A stretch of 25,147 bases of DNA from Smittium culicis (taxonomy: Eukaryota; Kickxellomycota; Harpellomycetes; Harpellales; Legeriomycetaceae), in NCBI GenBank assembly GCA_001970855.1, contig LSSN01003336.1, forward strand, positions 1 through 25,147. Reading direction: 5' to 3'. Each line of letters begins with the position of its first letter. Positions within the stretch are counted from its first letter, which is position 1. Both the position numbers and the translations under genes were made by a program. The notes beneath the pieces are model-generated. The model did not search any database. It was not told the origin of the DNA and was given only the letters and a program-made list of their open reading frames with translations. Shown one piece after another: positions 1-7,180 of this stretch.

Positions 1-1099
1 ATTCACACTGTTCAATCTGTTGGGTTGAAGAAACAACTGCGGTTGATGAAGAAGCTGAAGCTGGCTGGGCTGCTGAGGTGAGAGTTGGCTGAGCTGTAGT
101 TGTGAGAGTTGGCTGAGCTGTAGTTGTGAGAGTTGGCTGAGCAGGTGTCGTTTCGTCGACCGCATCACACTCAGAACTATAGCATCCCAAGAATCCAAAA
201 GTCACATCTACTTTGCCAGATTTTGGTCCAAAGTACAAGGCCTTGAAGGCCTTGTTCTCGACAATGATGAACGGCTCGCCTTCGTTGTTGATATAGATGT
301 TGAGGTAGTAGCCAGTGTACATGATTCTGATTCTGCCATTGAATGCTTTAGAGCTGCCAGGTGCTTGGCTGCTGCTTGAGGCCTGGCTAACCACTCCTTC
401 CGTGATTTTGTACTGCTTCTCGCTAAAATTATATGCGATCTCAATTACGCTGTCTGATGGGCTGTAGACTTTTTTGTCAGATAGCATCAGATACAAGTCG
501 TCTTGAGTCTCAATGTCCAGGTCGATGTCGAAGCCATCCTTGTTGCAAGGGAAAGTGATTGGTTTGTTGAGGTCGTATTTCTGATTTCCTGACTTAACTA
601 TTGTGAATGGATCAATTGATTTAAAGGATTCGCATTCTTCTTTTTTCGTTAGTTGCTTTTTTTCGTTATATTCTTCTGGTTTGCATTTCCACCAATACTT
701 TTGCTGGATATTGTAGTAGCATCCACTGTTTTGGTATTCGCAAAATCCCCCTACGCATTTACCAAATCCGTCAATATTGATTATTTTCAATTCGCCAAAG
801 CTATTGGTGGAACAATTTCTGCATTCAATGCCATTTCCTTTAAATTTTCTAGTTTCGATAAACGCTAGATTTTTCGCAGTCCATCCTGTAGTTGATATGC
901 TATTTGAATCGTAGACTAATCTAGAAGATGCAGCATCTTTATGAATTATTCCATACGATGGTAGCTGGACTTCTTTCTGCCTAATGATAGTGTTTGTACC
1001 GTTAATATTTAATGGCTCGTATACTGATATGATGCTGGCACTACTTGCTACAGTTGCTAATGTACTGATAGCATAAATCAATATGTTTAGTTTTGTCAT
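1..1099 (-). CDS. Secreted cysteine-rich protein with Thr/Pro/Gln repeat tail, 3' end missing
   Basis: The frame is open without an intron from ATG at 1099-1097 to the window edge, giving 366 codons and no stop. Residues 1-21 (MTKLNILIYAISTLATVASS then A) look like a signal peptide, so the protein is probably exported or wall-bound. Cysteines lie at about 93, 96, 115, 120, 127, 139, 156, 185, 306, 311 and 365; NGT (34), NCS (95) and NFS (224) are possible N-glycosylation sites. Residues 170-306 look like a compact beta-rich domain (DLYLML, RIRIMYTGYYLNIYI, KVDVTFGFLGC). Residues 320-345 hold an 8-residue repeat, AQPTLTTT, followed by a Ser/Ala/Thr-rich stretch typical of O-glycosylated stalks. 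I do not recognise the family; the 170-306 region faintly recalls the farnesoic-acid methyltransferase (Methyltransf_FA) domain, but this is weak. The first ATG after an in-frame leader-less AT-rich region was chosen, and it gives the signal peptide. Confidence 0.85.
   Translation of the reverse strand, partial: MTKLNILIYAISTLATVASSASIISVYEPLNINGTNTIIRQKEVQLPSYGIIHKDAASSRLVYDSNSISTTGWTAKNLAFIETRKFKGNGIECRNCSTNSFGELKIINIDGFGKCVGGFCEYQNSGCYYNIQQKYWWKCKPEEYNEKKQLTKKEECESFKSIDPFTIVKSGNQKYDLNKPITFPCNKDGFDIDLDIETQDDLYLMLSDKKVYSPSDSVIEIAYNFSEKQYKITEGVVSQASSSSQAPGSSKAFNGRIRIMYTGYYLNIYINNEGEPFIIVENKAFKALYFGPKSGKVDVTFGFLGCYSSECDAVDETTPAQPTLTTTAQPTLTTTAQPTLTSAAQPASASSSTAVVSSTQQIEQCE
79..143 (-). repeat. 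24-bp tandem repeat inside the secreted-protein gene
   Basis: Units at 79-102 and 103-126 are identical and a third begins at 127 and diverges after about 17 bp. The 24-bp unit is in frame and encodes eight residues (AQPTLTTT), so changes in copy number keep the frame. Such perfect units are typical of recent slippage or unequal exchange in cell-wall and adhesin stalks. Confidence 0.9.
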
Positions 1100-1757
1100 T
1101 ATTAGATATTTCAAATAATGAATGCACAAACTTTCAAAGTTTCTTTTTTCTTCTTCTTGTACAGATTTAATATAAATCTGTTTTTGTAACTAGTTTTTTT
1201 TTTGATATGATTATGTGTGTGGATAACTTGTTTGAAATGCTTTTTTATTCACAAGATTTTTTATTTACATCTCGATTGAAATACTAGCTTCTTTTTATAT
1301 TTAAATTTTTGGTACTATAATTCCTCAATTTCTCAGACTTTATTAGTATTTAAATCTATCCTTCGTAATTGATTTAAAATTACATATTATTAGAGTGCTA
1401 ACTAAAGTTTTTTCTATATCTTTACACATTTTTTCGTATCTTTACTTTTTTTTGTAATATTAACCAATTATATTGCGCCTTATCTATACACCCATCAACA
1501 AATATTATAATAACCTTATTTTCTATTTTTAAACTCTAAATTCTTAAAATAACTATCATTTATCAGATACAATTTATTTTGCAAAAGCATTTTGATTATG
1601 AAAATTTTCCATACATTATCAAATAATGATTTTCATTACGAAATGTTAAATGGTTTAAACGATACAATTTTTAGTTATTATTTTGTTATTTATCAATATC
1701 ACTTTCATTTTCAAAGTTCTTAATTTACAAATATTATTATGTAAGCTATTTTATCTG
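1100..1757. other. AT-rich upstream region of the secreted-protein gene
   Basis: I see no coding region here. Directly upstream of the gene (1130-1160) the minus strand is a purine-rich A/G tract, and a 9-bp-arm perfect palindrome follows at 1161-1181. The rest is very AT-rich, with no recognisable gene or repeat. The promoter of the minus-strand gene must lie here, but no single element can be named. Confidence 0.6.
1161..1181. promoter_or_regulatory. Perfect 9-bp inverted repeat upstream of the secreted-protein gene
   Basis: Arms ACAGATTTA and TAAATCTGT are separated by three bases (ATA). The element ends about 62 bp upstream of the ATG at 1099, where a dimeric regulator could bind. The position is suggestive only; in AT-rich DNA such palindromes also arise by chance. 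Confidence 0.3.
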
Positions 1758-1844
1758 TTACCCCTTTCCTGTCCAACGCTATTTGAAAAAACCAATTTAT
1801 TGACAAGTTTATTATTTGTTGTTATATCAATATAAACCAGTATA

Positions 1845-2016
1845 TTAACCCTTTCCCAGGCTGTAGACTATTTTTGACCCGCAAGATATAGTCAACAGCG
1901 CTCAATAAAAATACTTTAATTCCGAGACCTTAAGAGATATTGGTATGTTGAAAAATAACAGCAAATAGTAATCTTAATAATTATTATTCATAAAAGAATC
2001 AATAAATTGGGGTTTT
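1845..2016 (-). mobile_element. TTAA-type MITE, reverse copy, far end truncated
   Basis: Begins TTAACCCTTTCCCAGGCTGT, the right end of the family read in reverse. The interior (GTAGACTATTTTTGACC, CCGAGACCTTAAG, AACAGCAAATA) follows the consensus. It stops after AATCAATAAATTGG, so the GTTGGACGGGAAAGGGTTAA end is missing where the next copy begins. Confidence 0.75.
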
Positions 2017-2212
2017 TTACCCTTTCACGGGCAGTAGACTATTTTTGATCTACCAAGTATAGTCAATTGTGCTCAATTATAATTCCTTAATCCCGAGTTA
2101 TTATGAATTATTGGCCTGTTGTATAATTACAGCAAATAATAAATTTACTTATAAATCATAAACGAATCATAAATTTAATTTTTATTAAGCGTGTTGGGCA
2201 TGAAAGGGTTAA
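2017..2212 (-). mobile_element. TTAA-type MITE, reverse copy, nearly complete
   Basis: Runs from TTACCCTTTCACGGGCAGTA to GTTGGGCATGAAAGGGTTAA, about 196 bp. The first TTAA has decayed to TTAC; the last is intact at 2209-2212. Together with the preceding copy it sits inside an older forward copy. Confidence 0.85.
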
Positions 2213-2381
2213 CGAATCTCGAAATTAAATTATTTTATTATAAAGCTGTTGGCTAAATTTTGTAGGTCAAAAATAGTCTACTGCCCGTGAGAGGGTTAAT
2301 AATATCTAATCAATGATAAATAAGATAGTAGGATAAAAACAGCTTTCTTATTTGAATCCATTCCCTTCAAACGTTGAATAT

Positions 2382-2572
2382 TTATTTCCCGTCCAACACT
2401 CTTTAAAAATAGTAGATTAATGATTCGTTTATGATTTATAATAATAATCTTTAATAGTTGTTATTTTTAAATGTATCGATATTTTTTAACGCCTAAGAAT
2501 TAAAACATATACAATGAACGCAGTTGGCTATGTTTCACGACCAAAAAAAGTCTACCGCCCATGAAAGTGTTA
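2382..2572 (+). mobile_element. TTAA-type MITE, forward copy, decayed ends
   Basis: The left end reads TTATTTCCCGTCCAACACTC, the right end GTCTACCGCCCATGAAAGTG then TTA. The interior keeps GATTCGTTTATGATTTATAA and AACGCAGTTGGCTATG. A further degenerate left end may precede it at about 2358-2380 (CCATTCCCTTCAAACG). Confidence 0.8.
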
Positions 2573-2763
2573 TCTATTTTCTGTTCAAAGCATTTAAAAA
2601 AACGGATTAATTGATACGCCTATGATTTATAGTTAAATTTAATATCTCCTAATTTCTGCATCAAGCCAATATTCTTATGAGACTCGGAATTAAATTAATT
2701 TTATTGAGCTCAGTTTTATAAATTATATGGACCAAAAACAATCTACTGCTGGGGAAAGGGCTA
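2571..2763 (+). mobile_element. TTAA-type MITE, forward copy directly behind the previous one
   Basis: Starts at the junction TTATCTATTTTCTGTTCAAA and ends CTACTGCTGGGGAAAGGGCT. The interior GAGACTCGGAATTAAATTAA follows the consensus. It forms a head-to-tail pair with the preceding copy, with no spacer. Confidence 0.75.
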
Positions 2764-3686
2764 AAAAAATTGATTTTTATATATGAGATTCTGAACTAAG
2801 AGAACTGTTTGTACCAAATTAAATTTATTGACTCGGATAGTCATTACAAGTTGCATTATTTGCGGAATTGAAGTTGCGCTTCAACTTATCTAATTAATCT
2901 CTATATTTTCAAATTACAATTTTCTATAAATAAGTTTTGTTTATTCGTTGGCTATAAAATTTTTATACTATTATATTTACTGTTTTGCTTCACACATTGA
3001 ATCGATTTCTCCTATTAGAATCGCATATGTTCGTTTTTTACTAATAAATAAACTTAATACTTACTAATAACTTACAATATACCAACACTTGAAAAAGCCA
3101 CTGAATTAATCTATTTAATTTTATAAATGGTAGGTGTAATCAACAGATCAACAATACCATGTGTGTGATTCTTTACGAAGAGTGTACTTATAGACATAAA
3201 GAGTTACAGTGTATAAAGTATCATAAAAAGCTAATAGTCAGTGAATAAAAACACAGCTATCGTAAGACAAATGATTATTTCAAAATCAATTAAATATAAA
3301 TAATAATGGAAACGCCTTTCAAAATCAGCCAATTAAAATAATACATATTTATCAAAACTATAACTATTATCATTAATAAAGCGATTTCTTTGACCAGAGT
3401 CTCTCGTATTAGAGATTCTATAATTAATAGTCACTTTTAGTGTAAAGTGTTACGATTTAAAAAATCGCATAAAAAATTAATGGCCAATAAATAGTTCATT
3501 GCTTTTTTTTAGCAAATATAAATCTAAAAAGTAAAAAAGTAGAAAATATCAAAATCACTTTTCAATTTCACCAATATATTTACTACTCATGAATGCCCAA
3601 GCCAATAATATTAAACTGTTACAAAGTGCTCTATTTGTTTATTTTCTTCCTTATTCCTTGGAATAGCATTAATATTACCCAATCTA
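2764..3686. other. AT-rich intergenic stretch
   Basis: I see no gene here. Only very short frames and loosely repeated phrases such as GTTAC...TAAAG near 3205 and 3450 occur. The sequence has no family resemblance that I can support. Confidence 0.6.
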
Positions 3687-3923
3687 ATGCTCTCTTTTGA
3701 AATTTTGTACAACATATTCGTTTTTTTTATGATGGTTATAAATATTTATTGGATATTTGCTCGTTATTATTATCTAAAAGCGGGAGATTCTAATCGACGA
3801 AAGTTCTTTATAAGCCACGGTATTCCAGCTCCTCGCTTTCCAACTAACCCTATTCCAACATTGAACCAATGCACAGTGGATATTTATTTTAGAGCGGCAG
3901 AGGGAGGTTGGTTGAAAAACTAG
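3687..3923 (+). CDS. Short ORF with GC-richer 3' half, hypothetical
   Basis: An ATG-initiated 78-codon frame. Residues 1-30 are hydrophobic and aromatic (possible membrane segment); residues 31-78 are polar with GIPAPRFPTNPIPTLNQ. From about 3780 to 3925 base composition jumps to roughly 45% G+C against about 20-25% around it, which suggests conserved or imported sequence. The minus strand is also open over much of the same patch, so the coding strand is uncertain. It may be an exon fragment or the edge of an old mobile element. I do not recognise the product. Confidence 0.3.
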   Translation: MLSFEILYNIFVFFMMVINIYWIFARYYYLKAGDSNRRKFFISHGIPAPRFPTNPIPTLNQCTVDIYFRAAEGGWLKN

Positions 3924-4125
3924 TTCTTTATTGCTTTTTTAACTTAAGTATTTTTTATTAGTGTTTAGTTTACTTTTAAATTATTTTTTGTATTCTCTGA
4001 AAAAAAGACTCTAGTCTATTATCAAATAAAATAAAGTAATAGCAAATATATGATTGGAAATTCTAAACTTCTTTGTCATTCATCTAGTAACATTAATGAC
4101 ATAATACCATCAACCTAATAGCATT

Positions 4126-4316
4126 ATTCTTTCTTGGGATATAGTCTGTATTTTATCTATCAAATCTAACCAACCATGCTCACTTAAATTAATTAAATTC
4201 TGGGTCGTTTATAATAATTTTTTGTTTAGTATTTCAGCAAATAATAAATTCGTATTTAAATGCTATACTTGTCAATAATTCTTTTTCTTTAATAGTTTTG
4301 ACTGTGAAAGGGTAAA
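4126..4316 (-). mobile_element. TTAA-type MITE, reverse copy, strongly decayed
   Basis: The sequence TCTTTCTTGGGATATAGTCT is a mutated right end. Later AAATCTAACCAACC, AATTAAATTCTGGGTC and CAGCAAATAATAAATT follow the consensus in order, and it ends GACTGTGAAAGGGTAAA. The length of about 191 bp matches the family. Confidence 0.65.
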
Positions 4317-4355
4317 GTTATAATGAGATGCTATCTTAGTTAGGAACCTAACAAA

Positions 4356-4552
4356 TTAATCCTTTCCCTTCAACAATCTTCAAAATAATTAATTTATTGA
4401 TTCATTTATGATATATACGCAAGATTATTATTTGTTTCCTTTTTACAGTATACCAATAATTATAAGTCCTCGGAATTAAAGTGTTTTAATTGAACATAGT
4501 TGACTATATTTGGTGGATCAAAAAAAAAATTTTCCGCCCGCGAAAGGGTTAA
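4356..4552 (+). mobile_element. TTAA-type MITE, forward copy, complete
   Basis: Runs from TTAATCCTTTCCCTTCAACA to CCGCCCGCGAAAGGGTTAA, 197 bp with TTAA at both ends. It faces the reverse copy at 4126-4316 across about 40 bp, making a large inverted pair. Confidence 0.85.
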
Positions 4553-4710
4553 TAACTACCAGAGGCACTAAGAATCAGAAGCTTTTTATTTGTTTAACTT
4601 TGTCAGGTCATATGGAATCTGCTATTCATATGTACTCATATTTTTAAAACTTTTTTATATTATTATATAATGTACCTATATTCTAGACCATCTATTTATA
4701 TCATTAGATA

Positions 4711-4851
4711 TTAACCCTTTCCCGCGCAGTAGACTATTTTTTATTTTACCAAATAGCTAATGGTGTTCGATTATAGTGGTTTTTTGTAGAATAAGGCAAA
4801 TATCAAACTAATCTAAAAATGGCTAGCGAATCTACAAACTCGCTTTTTTAA
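4711..4851 (-). mobile_element. TTAA-type MITE, reverse copy, truncated
   Basis: Starts TTAACCCTTTCCCGCGCAGT then AGACTATTTT, a well-kept right end. The interior is degraded and the copy stops at the TTAA (4848-4851) that begins the next copy. Confidence 0.75.
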
Positions 4852-5038
4852 CCCATTCACTTGCGGAAGATAACTTTGATCTACCAAGTATAGCCAACTG
4901 TATTCTGCTATAGCCTTTTAATTCCGAGGACTTTAGAAATATCGGTTAATTGCATAAAAGCAGCAAATAATAATTTCTCTATTAAGTAATATAGGAATCA
5001 TAAAATTTGTTCTTTTAAAGATTGATAAACGGGAAAGT
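4848..5038 (-). mobile_element. TTAA-type MITE, reverse copy
   Basis: Starts TTAACCCATTCACTTGCGGA, passes through GATCTACCAAGTATAGCCAA and TTAATTCCGAGGACTTTAG, and ends near AAACGGGAAAG. It lies head-to-tail between two other reverse copies. Confidence 0.75.
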
Positions 5039-5040
5039 CT

Positions 5041-5202
5041 TTCCTTTCCTTGTTGGTAGACTTTTTTATTAGATCTACAAGTATGGCCAATTGCGTTCGA
5101 TATCGAATTATTACTCCGTAATTCACACAGATATTAGTTTGGTGTTGAATATTTGTATTATATAATCAAGAAAATAGAGGAAATTAACTAATGGGAAAAA
5201 AC
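5041..5202 (-). mobile_element. TTAA-type MITE, reverse copy, decayed
   Basis: Starts TTCCTTTCCTTGTTGGTAGA and continues AGATCTACAAGTATGGCCAA, TTGCGTTCGATATCGAATTA. The distal half is poorly conserved and the end near 5200 (AATGGGAAAA) is approximate. Confidence 0.6.
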
Positions 5203-5357
5203 TTATAAAATTCATATATTTCCCAGTATCTCGAAAAAAATTCCATTTCCAATCGCATTAAGAAATTCTCAACTAATAACAAAATTTCGAATTCTTTCCT
5301 ATTTATCTCGAAGAATTTGGTAATTAGTCGTAAATTTCATTATGAGCAAATTACTCC

Positions 5358-5551
5358 TTAACCCTTTCCCGTCCAACACTCATAAAAAAACGAATTTATT
5401 GATTCGTTTATGATTAATAATTAAAATTGTTATTTGCTGTTATTTTGTAATATACAAATAATTCTTATACTCGGAATTAAATCAATTTAATTAAACTCTG
5501 TTGGCTATGTATTGTGGGTCAAAAATAGTCCACCGCCCGAGAAAGGGTTAA
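5358..5551 (+). mobile_element. TTAA-type MITE, forward copy, intact
   Basis: One of the best-kept copies: 194 bp from TTAACCCTTTCCCGTCCAAC to CCGCCCGAGAAAGGGTTAA, with TTAA (5358-5361 and 5548-5551) on both sides. The 14-bp terminal inverted repeat including TTAA differs at one position. It carries no reading frame and must have been moved by a transposase made elsewhere. Confidence 0.9.
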
Positions 5552-5660
5552 AACCTAACACATATTTTCAACTATTCCAGACAATTACCTATGGCGTAAT
5601 AAAAATTTAATCTACTAAATATTTTTTACCTAGATAAAAATGATTTATTTCGTAGTCCCA

Positions 5661-5854
5661 TTAACCCTTTCCCGTCAAATACCCATTAAACTAATTAAAA
5701 CTGCAGTTTGTTTATGACTCCTAAACGATTTATTATTTCTATCACTCAACAAATAACCAATATTTTTTATTCTCTGTGAATTATTTTATTTTTATTTTAT
5801 ATAGTTGGCTATATTTGGTAGTTCAATAATAGTCTACCGCATAATATGGATTAA
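5661..5854 (+). mobile_element. TTAA-type MITE, forward copy, right end mutated
   Basis: Starts TTAACCCTTTCCCGTCAAAT and ends AGTCTACCGCATAATATGGA then TTAA. The left end is intact; the right-end GGGAAAGGG has decayed to AATATGGA. The length of 194 bp equals that of the intact copies. Confidence 0.85.
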
Positions 5855-6430
5855 TTAAAAAACCTCAATCCGCCTAAAATTCGAGCAATAGATAAAATTT
5901 CAAGAAGTCATATTCTTTCTAATTCAAACCACCGTTATTTTATTGTATAAATTAAATTCTGAATAAAAAAAAATCGCTAAAAACCATAAAATTTGCATAA
6001 TTTATAGTAGCTTCATGAAATAGCCGCATTAGGACTCTCATAGTCGACAATTTAATATTTGATCTACATAAAATAGCGCCCTAGGCCTTGATAAAAATTA
6101 TACTTTATTAAAATAGAATATCCACATCATGAAATTGTGGTCTTTTAACTGTATGAGAAAGGATCAAGTCCATAATATTTATTTGGGATAAAATTAATGA
6201 TTATATAGTTGCTAAAGGGTTGGAAACACGTTTTTAAGTGTATAGTGCGAAACAAAAATACTATTATTAATCTAGGAATTTTTTTATGACGAAGACTCTA
6301 GGATTTCAATCAATTACTTATGAAACTCACATATTAAAAGAACTCACCAATGTATGACACTCTCTTGATGATAATGGTCATTAATATTCGTCATTTAAGC
6401 TTAGTCGAATACCCTGTACAACATGAAGTT
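5855..6430. other. AT-rich stretch with weak, broken frames
   Basis: There are no supportable genes. A plus-strand fragment near 6150-6236 reads ERIKSIIFIWDKINDYIVAK but is short and has no ATG context. It could be a relic related to the next interval. Confidence 0.4.
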
Positions 6431-7180
6431 TGTGTTAAAGCTGGCTATTAAATCTTTTGATTTTGGGTATCGAATATTGTCATCTGGATATTATGAATTA
6501 TTTTCTCAGAGTTATACTGCTGCTAATTTACGATCTGGCTATTATTTGCGATTGGCTGCACAGAGCGCTCTTTTTAACATTAAATACTAAAATGAAAAAT
6601 GGAGCAAATGTATCCCCTAAATAAAAATATGCTTTTTATTTCACTAGAGATAGTAATTTGGACACTGTTAATACTGTATAAAAACTGGGACCCAATTTCA
6701 ATATCAAGTTAATCGTGATTTGAGTTCGGTTAGTAATTATGGAAATTCTGGTTATTTTTAAAATTCTTATGAAACGTGAAGTATATATCCATGGTAGGAA
6801 TATTTTCTTAGATAATGGCTATCAAACACGTTCATCGATACAGCTGATTACCCTATTAGTATTTAGTATTTTTTATTTCGATATCTGTATTATTCTATTA
6901 TATTTTTTATTTAAGCCATATTTTTTAATCCGATGCTACTAGTAAAATCATATTATTGAAATCTGATTTCAACAATGATTAATTACAATTGTAAAGTTTG
7001 ATTTATTTTAATAACTAATAAATATTTTAATTATAATTATAATCATCAATTTGTCATTATATTTGATACTTTTGGTGATTCGAAAAAATACAAATCCTCC
7101 TCAGTAGGATGAATAGGCTTTATCTTTAAAGATGGCTATTTTCAGGATGGTTTATTTAGTATATAAACTATGAAGAATAA
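6431..7180 (+). pseudogene. Decayed coding relic with recurring GY(Y/F) motif, possibly reverse transcriptase
   Basis: The plus strand reads SGYYELF and, 51 bp later, NLRSGYYLRLAAQSALFNIK. The second segment resembles the palm motif of LTR-type reverse transcriptases (LDLRSGYYQIRLA...TAF). Further TGG-TAT phrases occur at about 6442, 6748, 6816 and 7133, interrupted by stops and frameshifts. No intact frame and no YxDD motif could be found. An alternative is a dead gene for a repetitive Gly/Tyr protein. An ATG-less or short shadow frame at 6739-6942 is not believable on its own. Confidence 0.3.

Larger units (their letters stand above)
1758..2299 (+). mobile_element. TTAA-type MITE split in two by a nested insertion
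   Basis: Left half 1758-1844 starts TTACCCCTTTCCTGTCCAAC, matching the left end of the intact copy at 15047. Right half 2213-2299 ends GAGAGGGTTAA and matches the right half of the same consensus. Between them lie two reverse-oriented copies flanked by TTAA at 1845-1848 and 2209-2212. In the intact copy this point is an internal TTAA (15155-15158), so the target was duplicated as expected. The left half has lost about 20 bp relative to the consensus. Confidence 0.75.

Noticed and set aside
208..444. Minus-strand 78-codon ORF inside the secreted-protein gene
   Set aside because: It lies in another frame of the 366-codon gene, which has a signal peptide and better composition.
653..868. Plus-strand hydrophobic 71-codon ORF
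   Set aside because: It is antisense to the cysteine-rich part of the secreted-protein gene; hydrophobicity comes from T-rich antisense sequence.
3360..3500. Loose similarity between 3190-3250 and 3430-3500 (GTTAC, CATAAAAA, TAAT)
   Set aside because: Too short and AT-rich to separate from chance.
6739..6942. 67-codon plus-strand ORF
   Set aside because: Its C-terminal half is only Ile/Leu/Phe/Tyr from AT-rich DNA, and it crosses the frame of the GYY-type relic.
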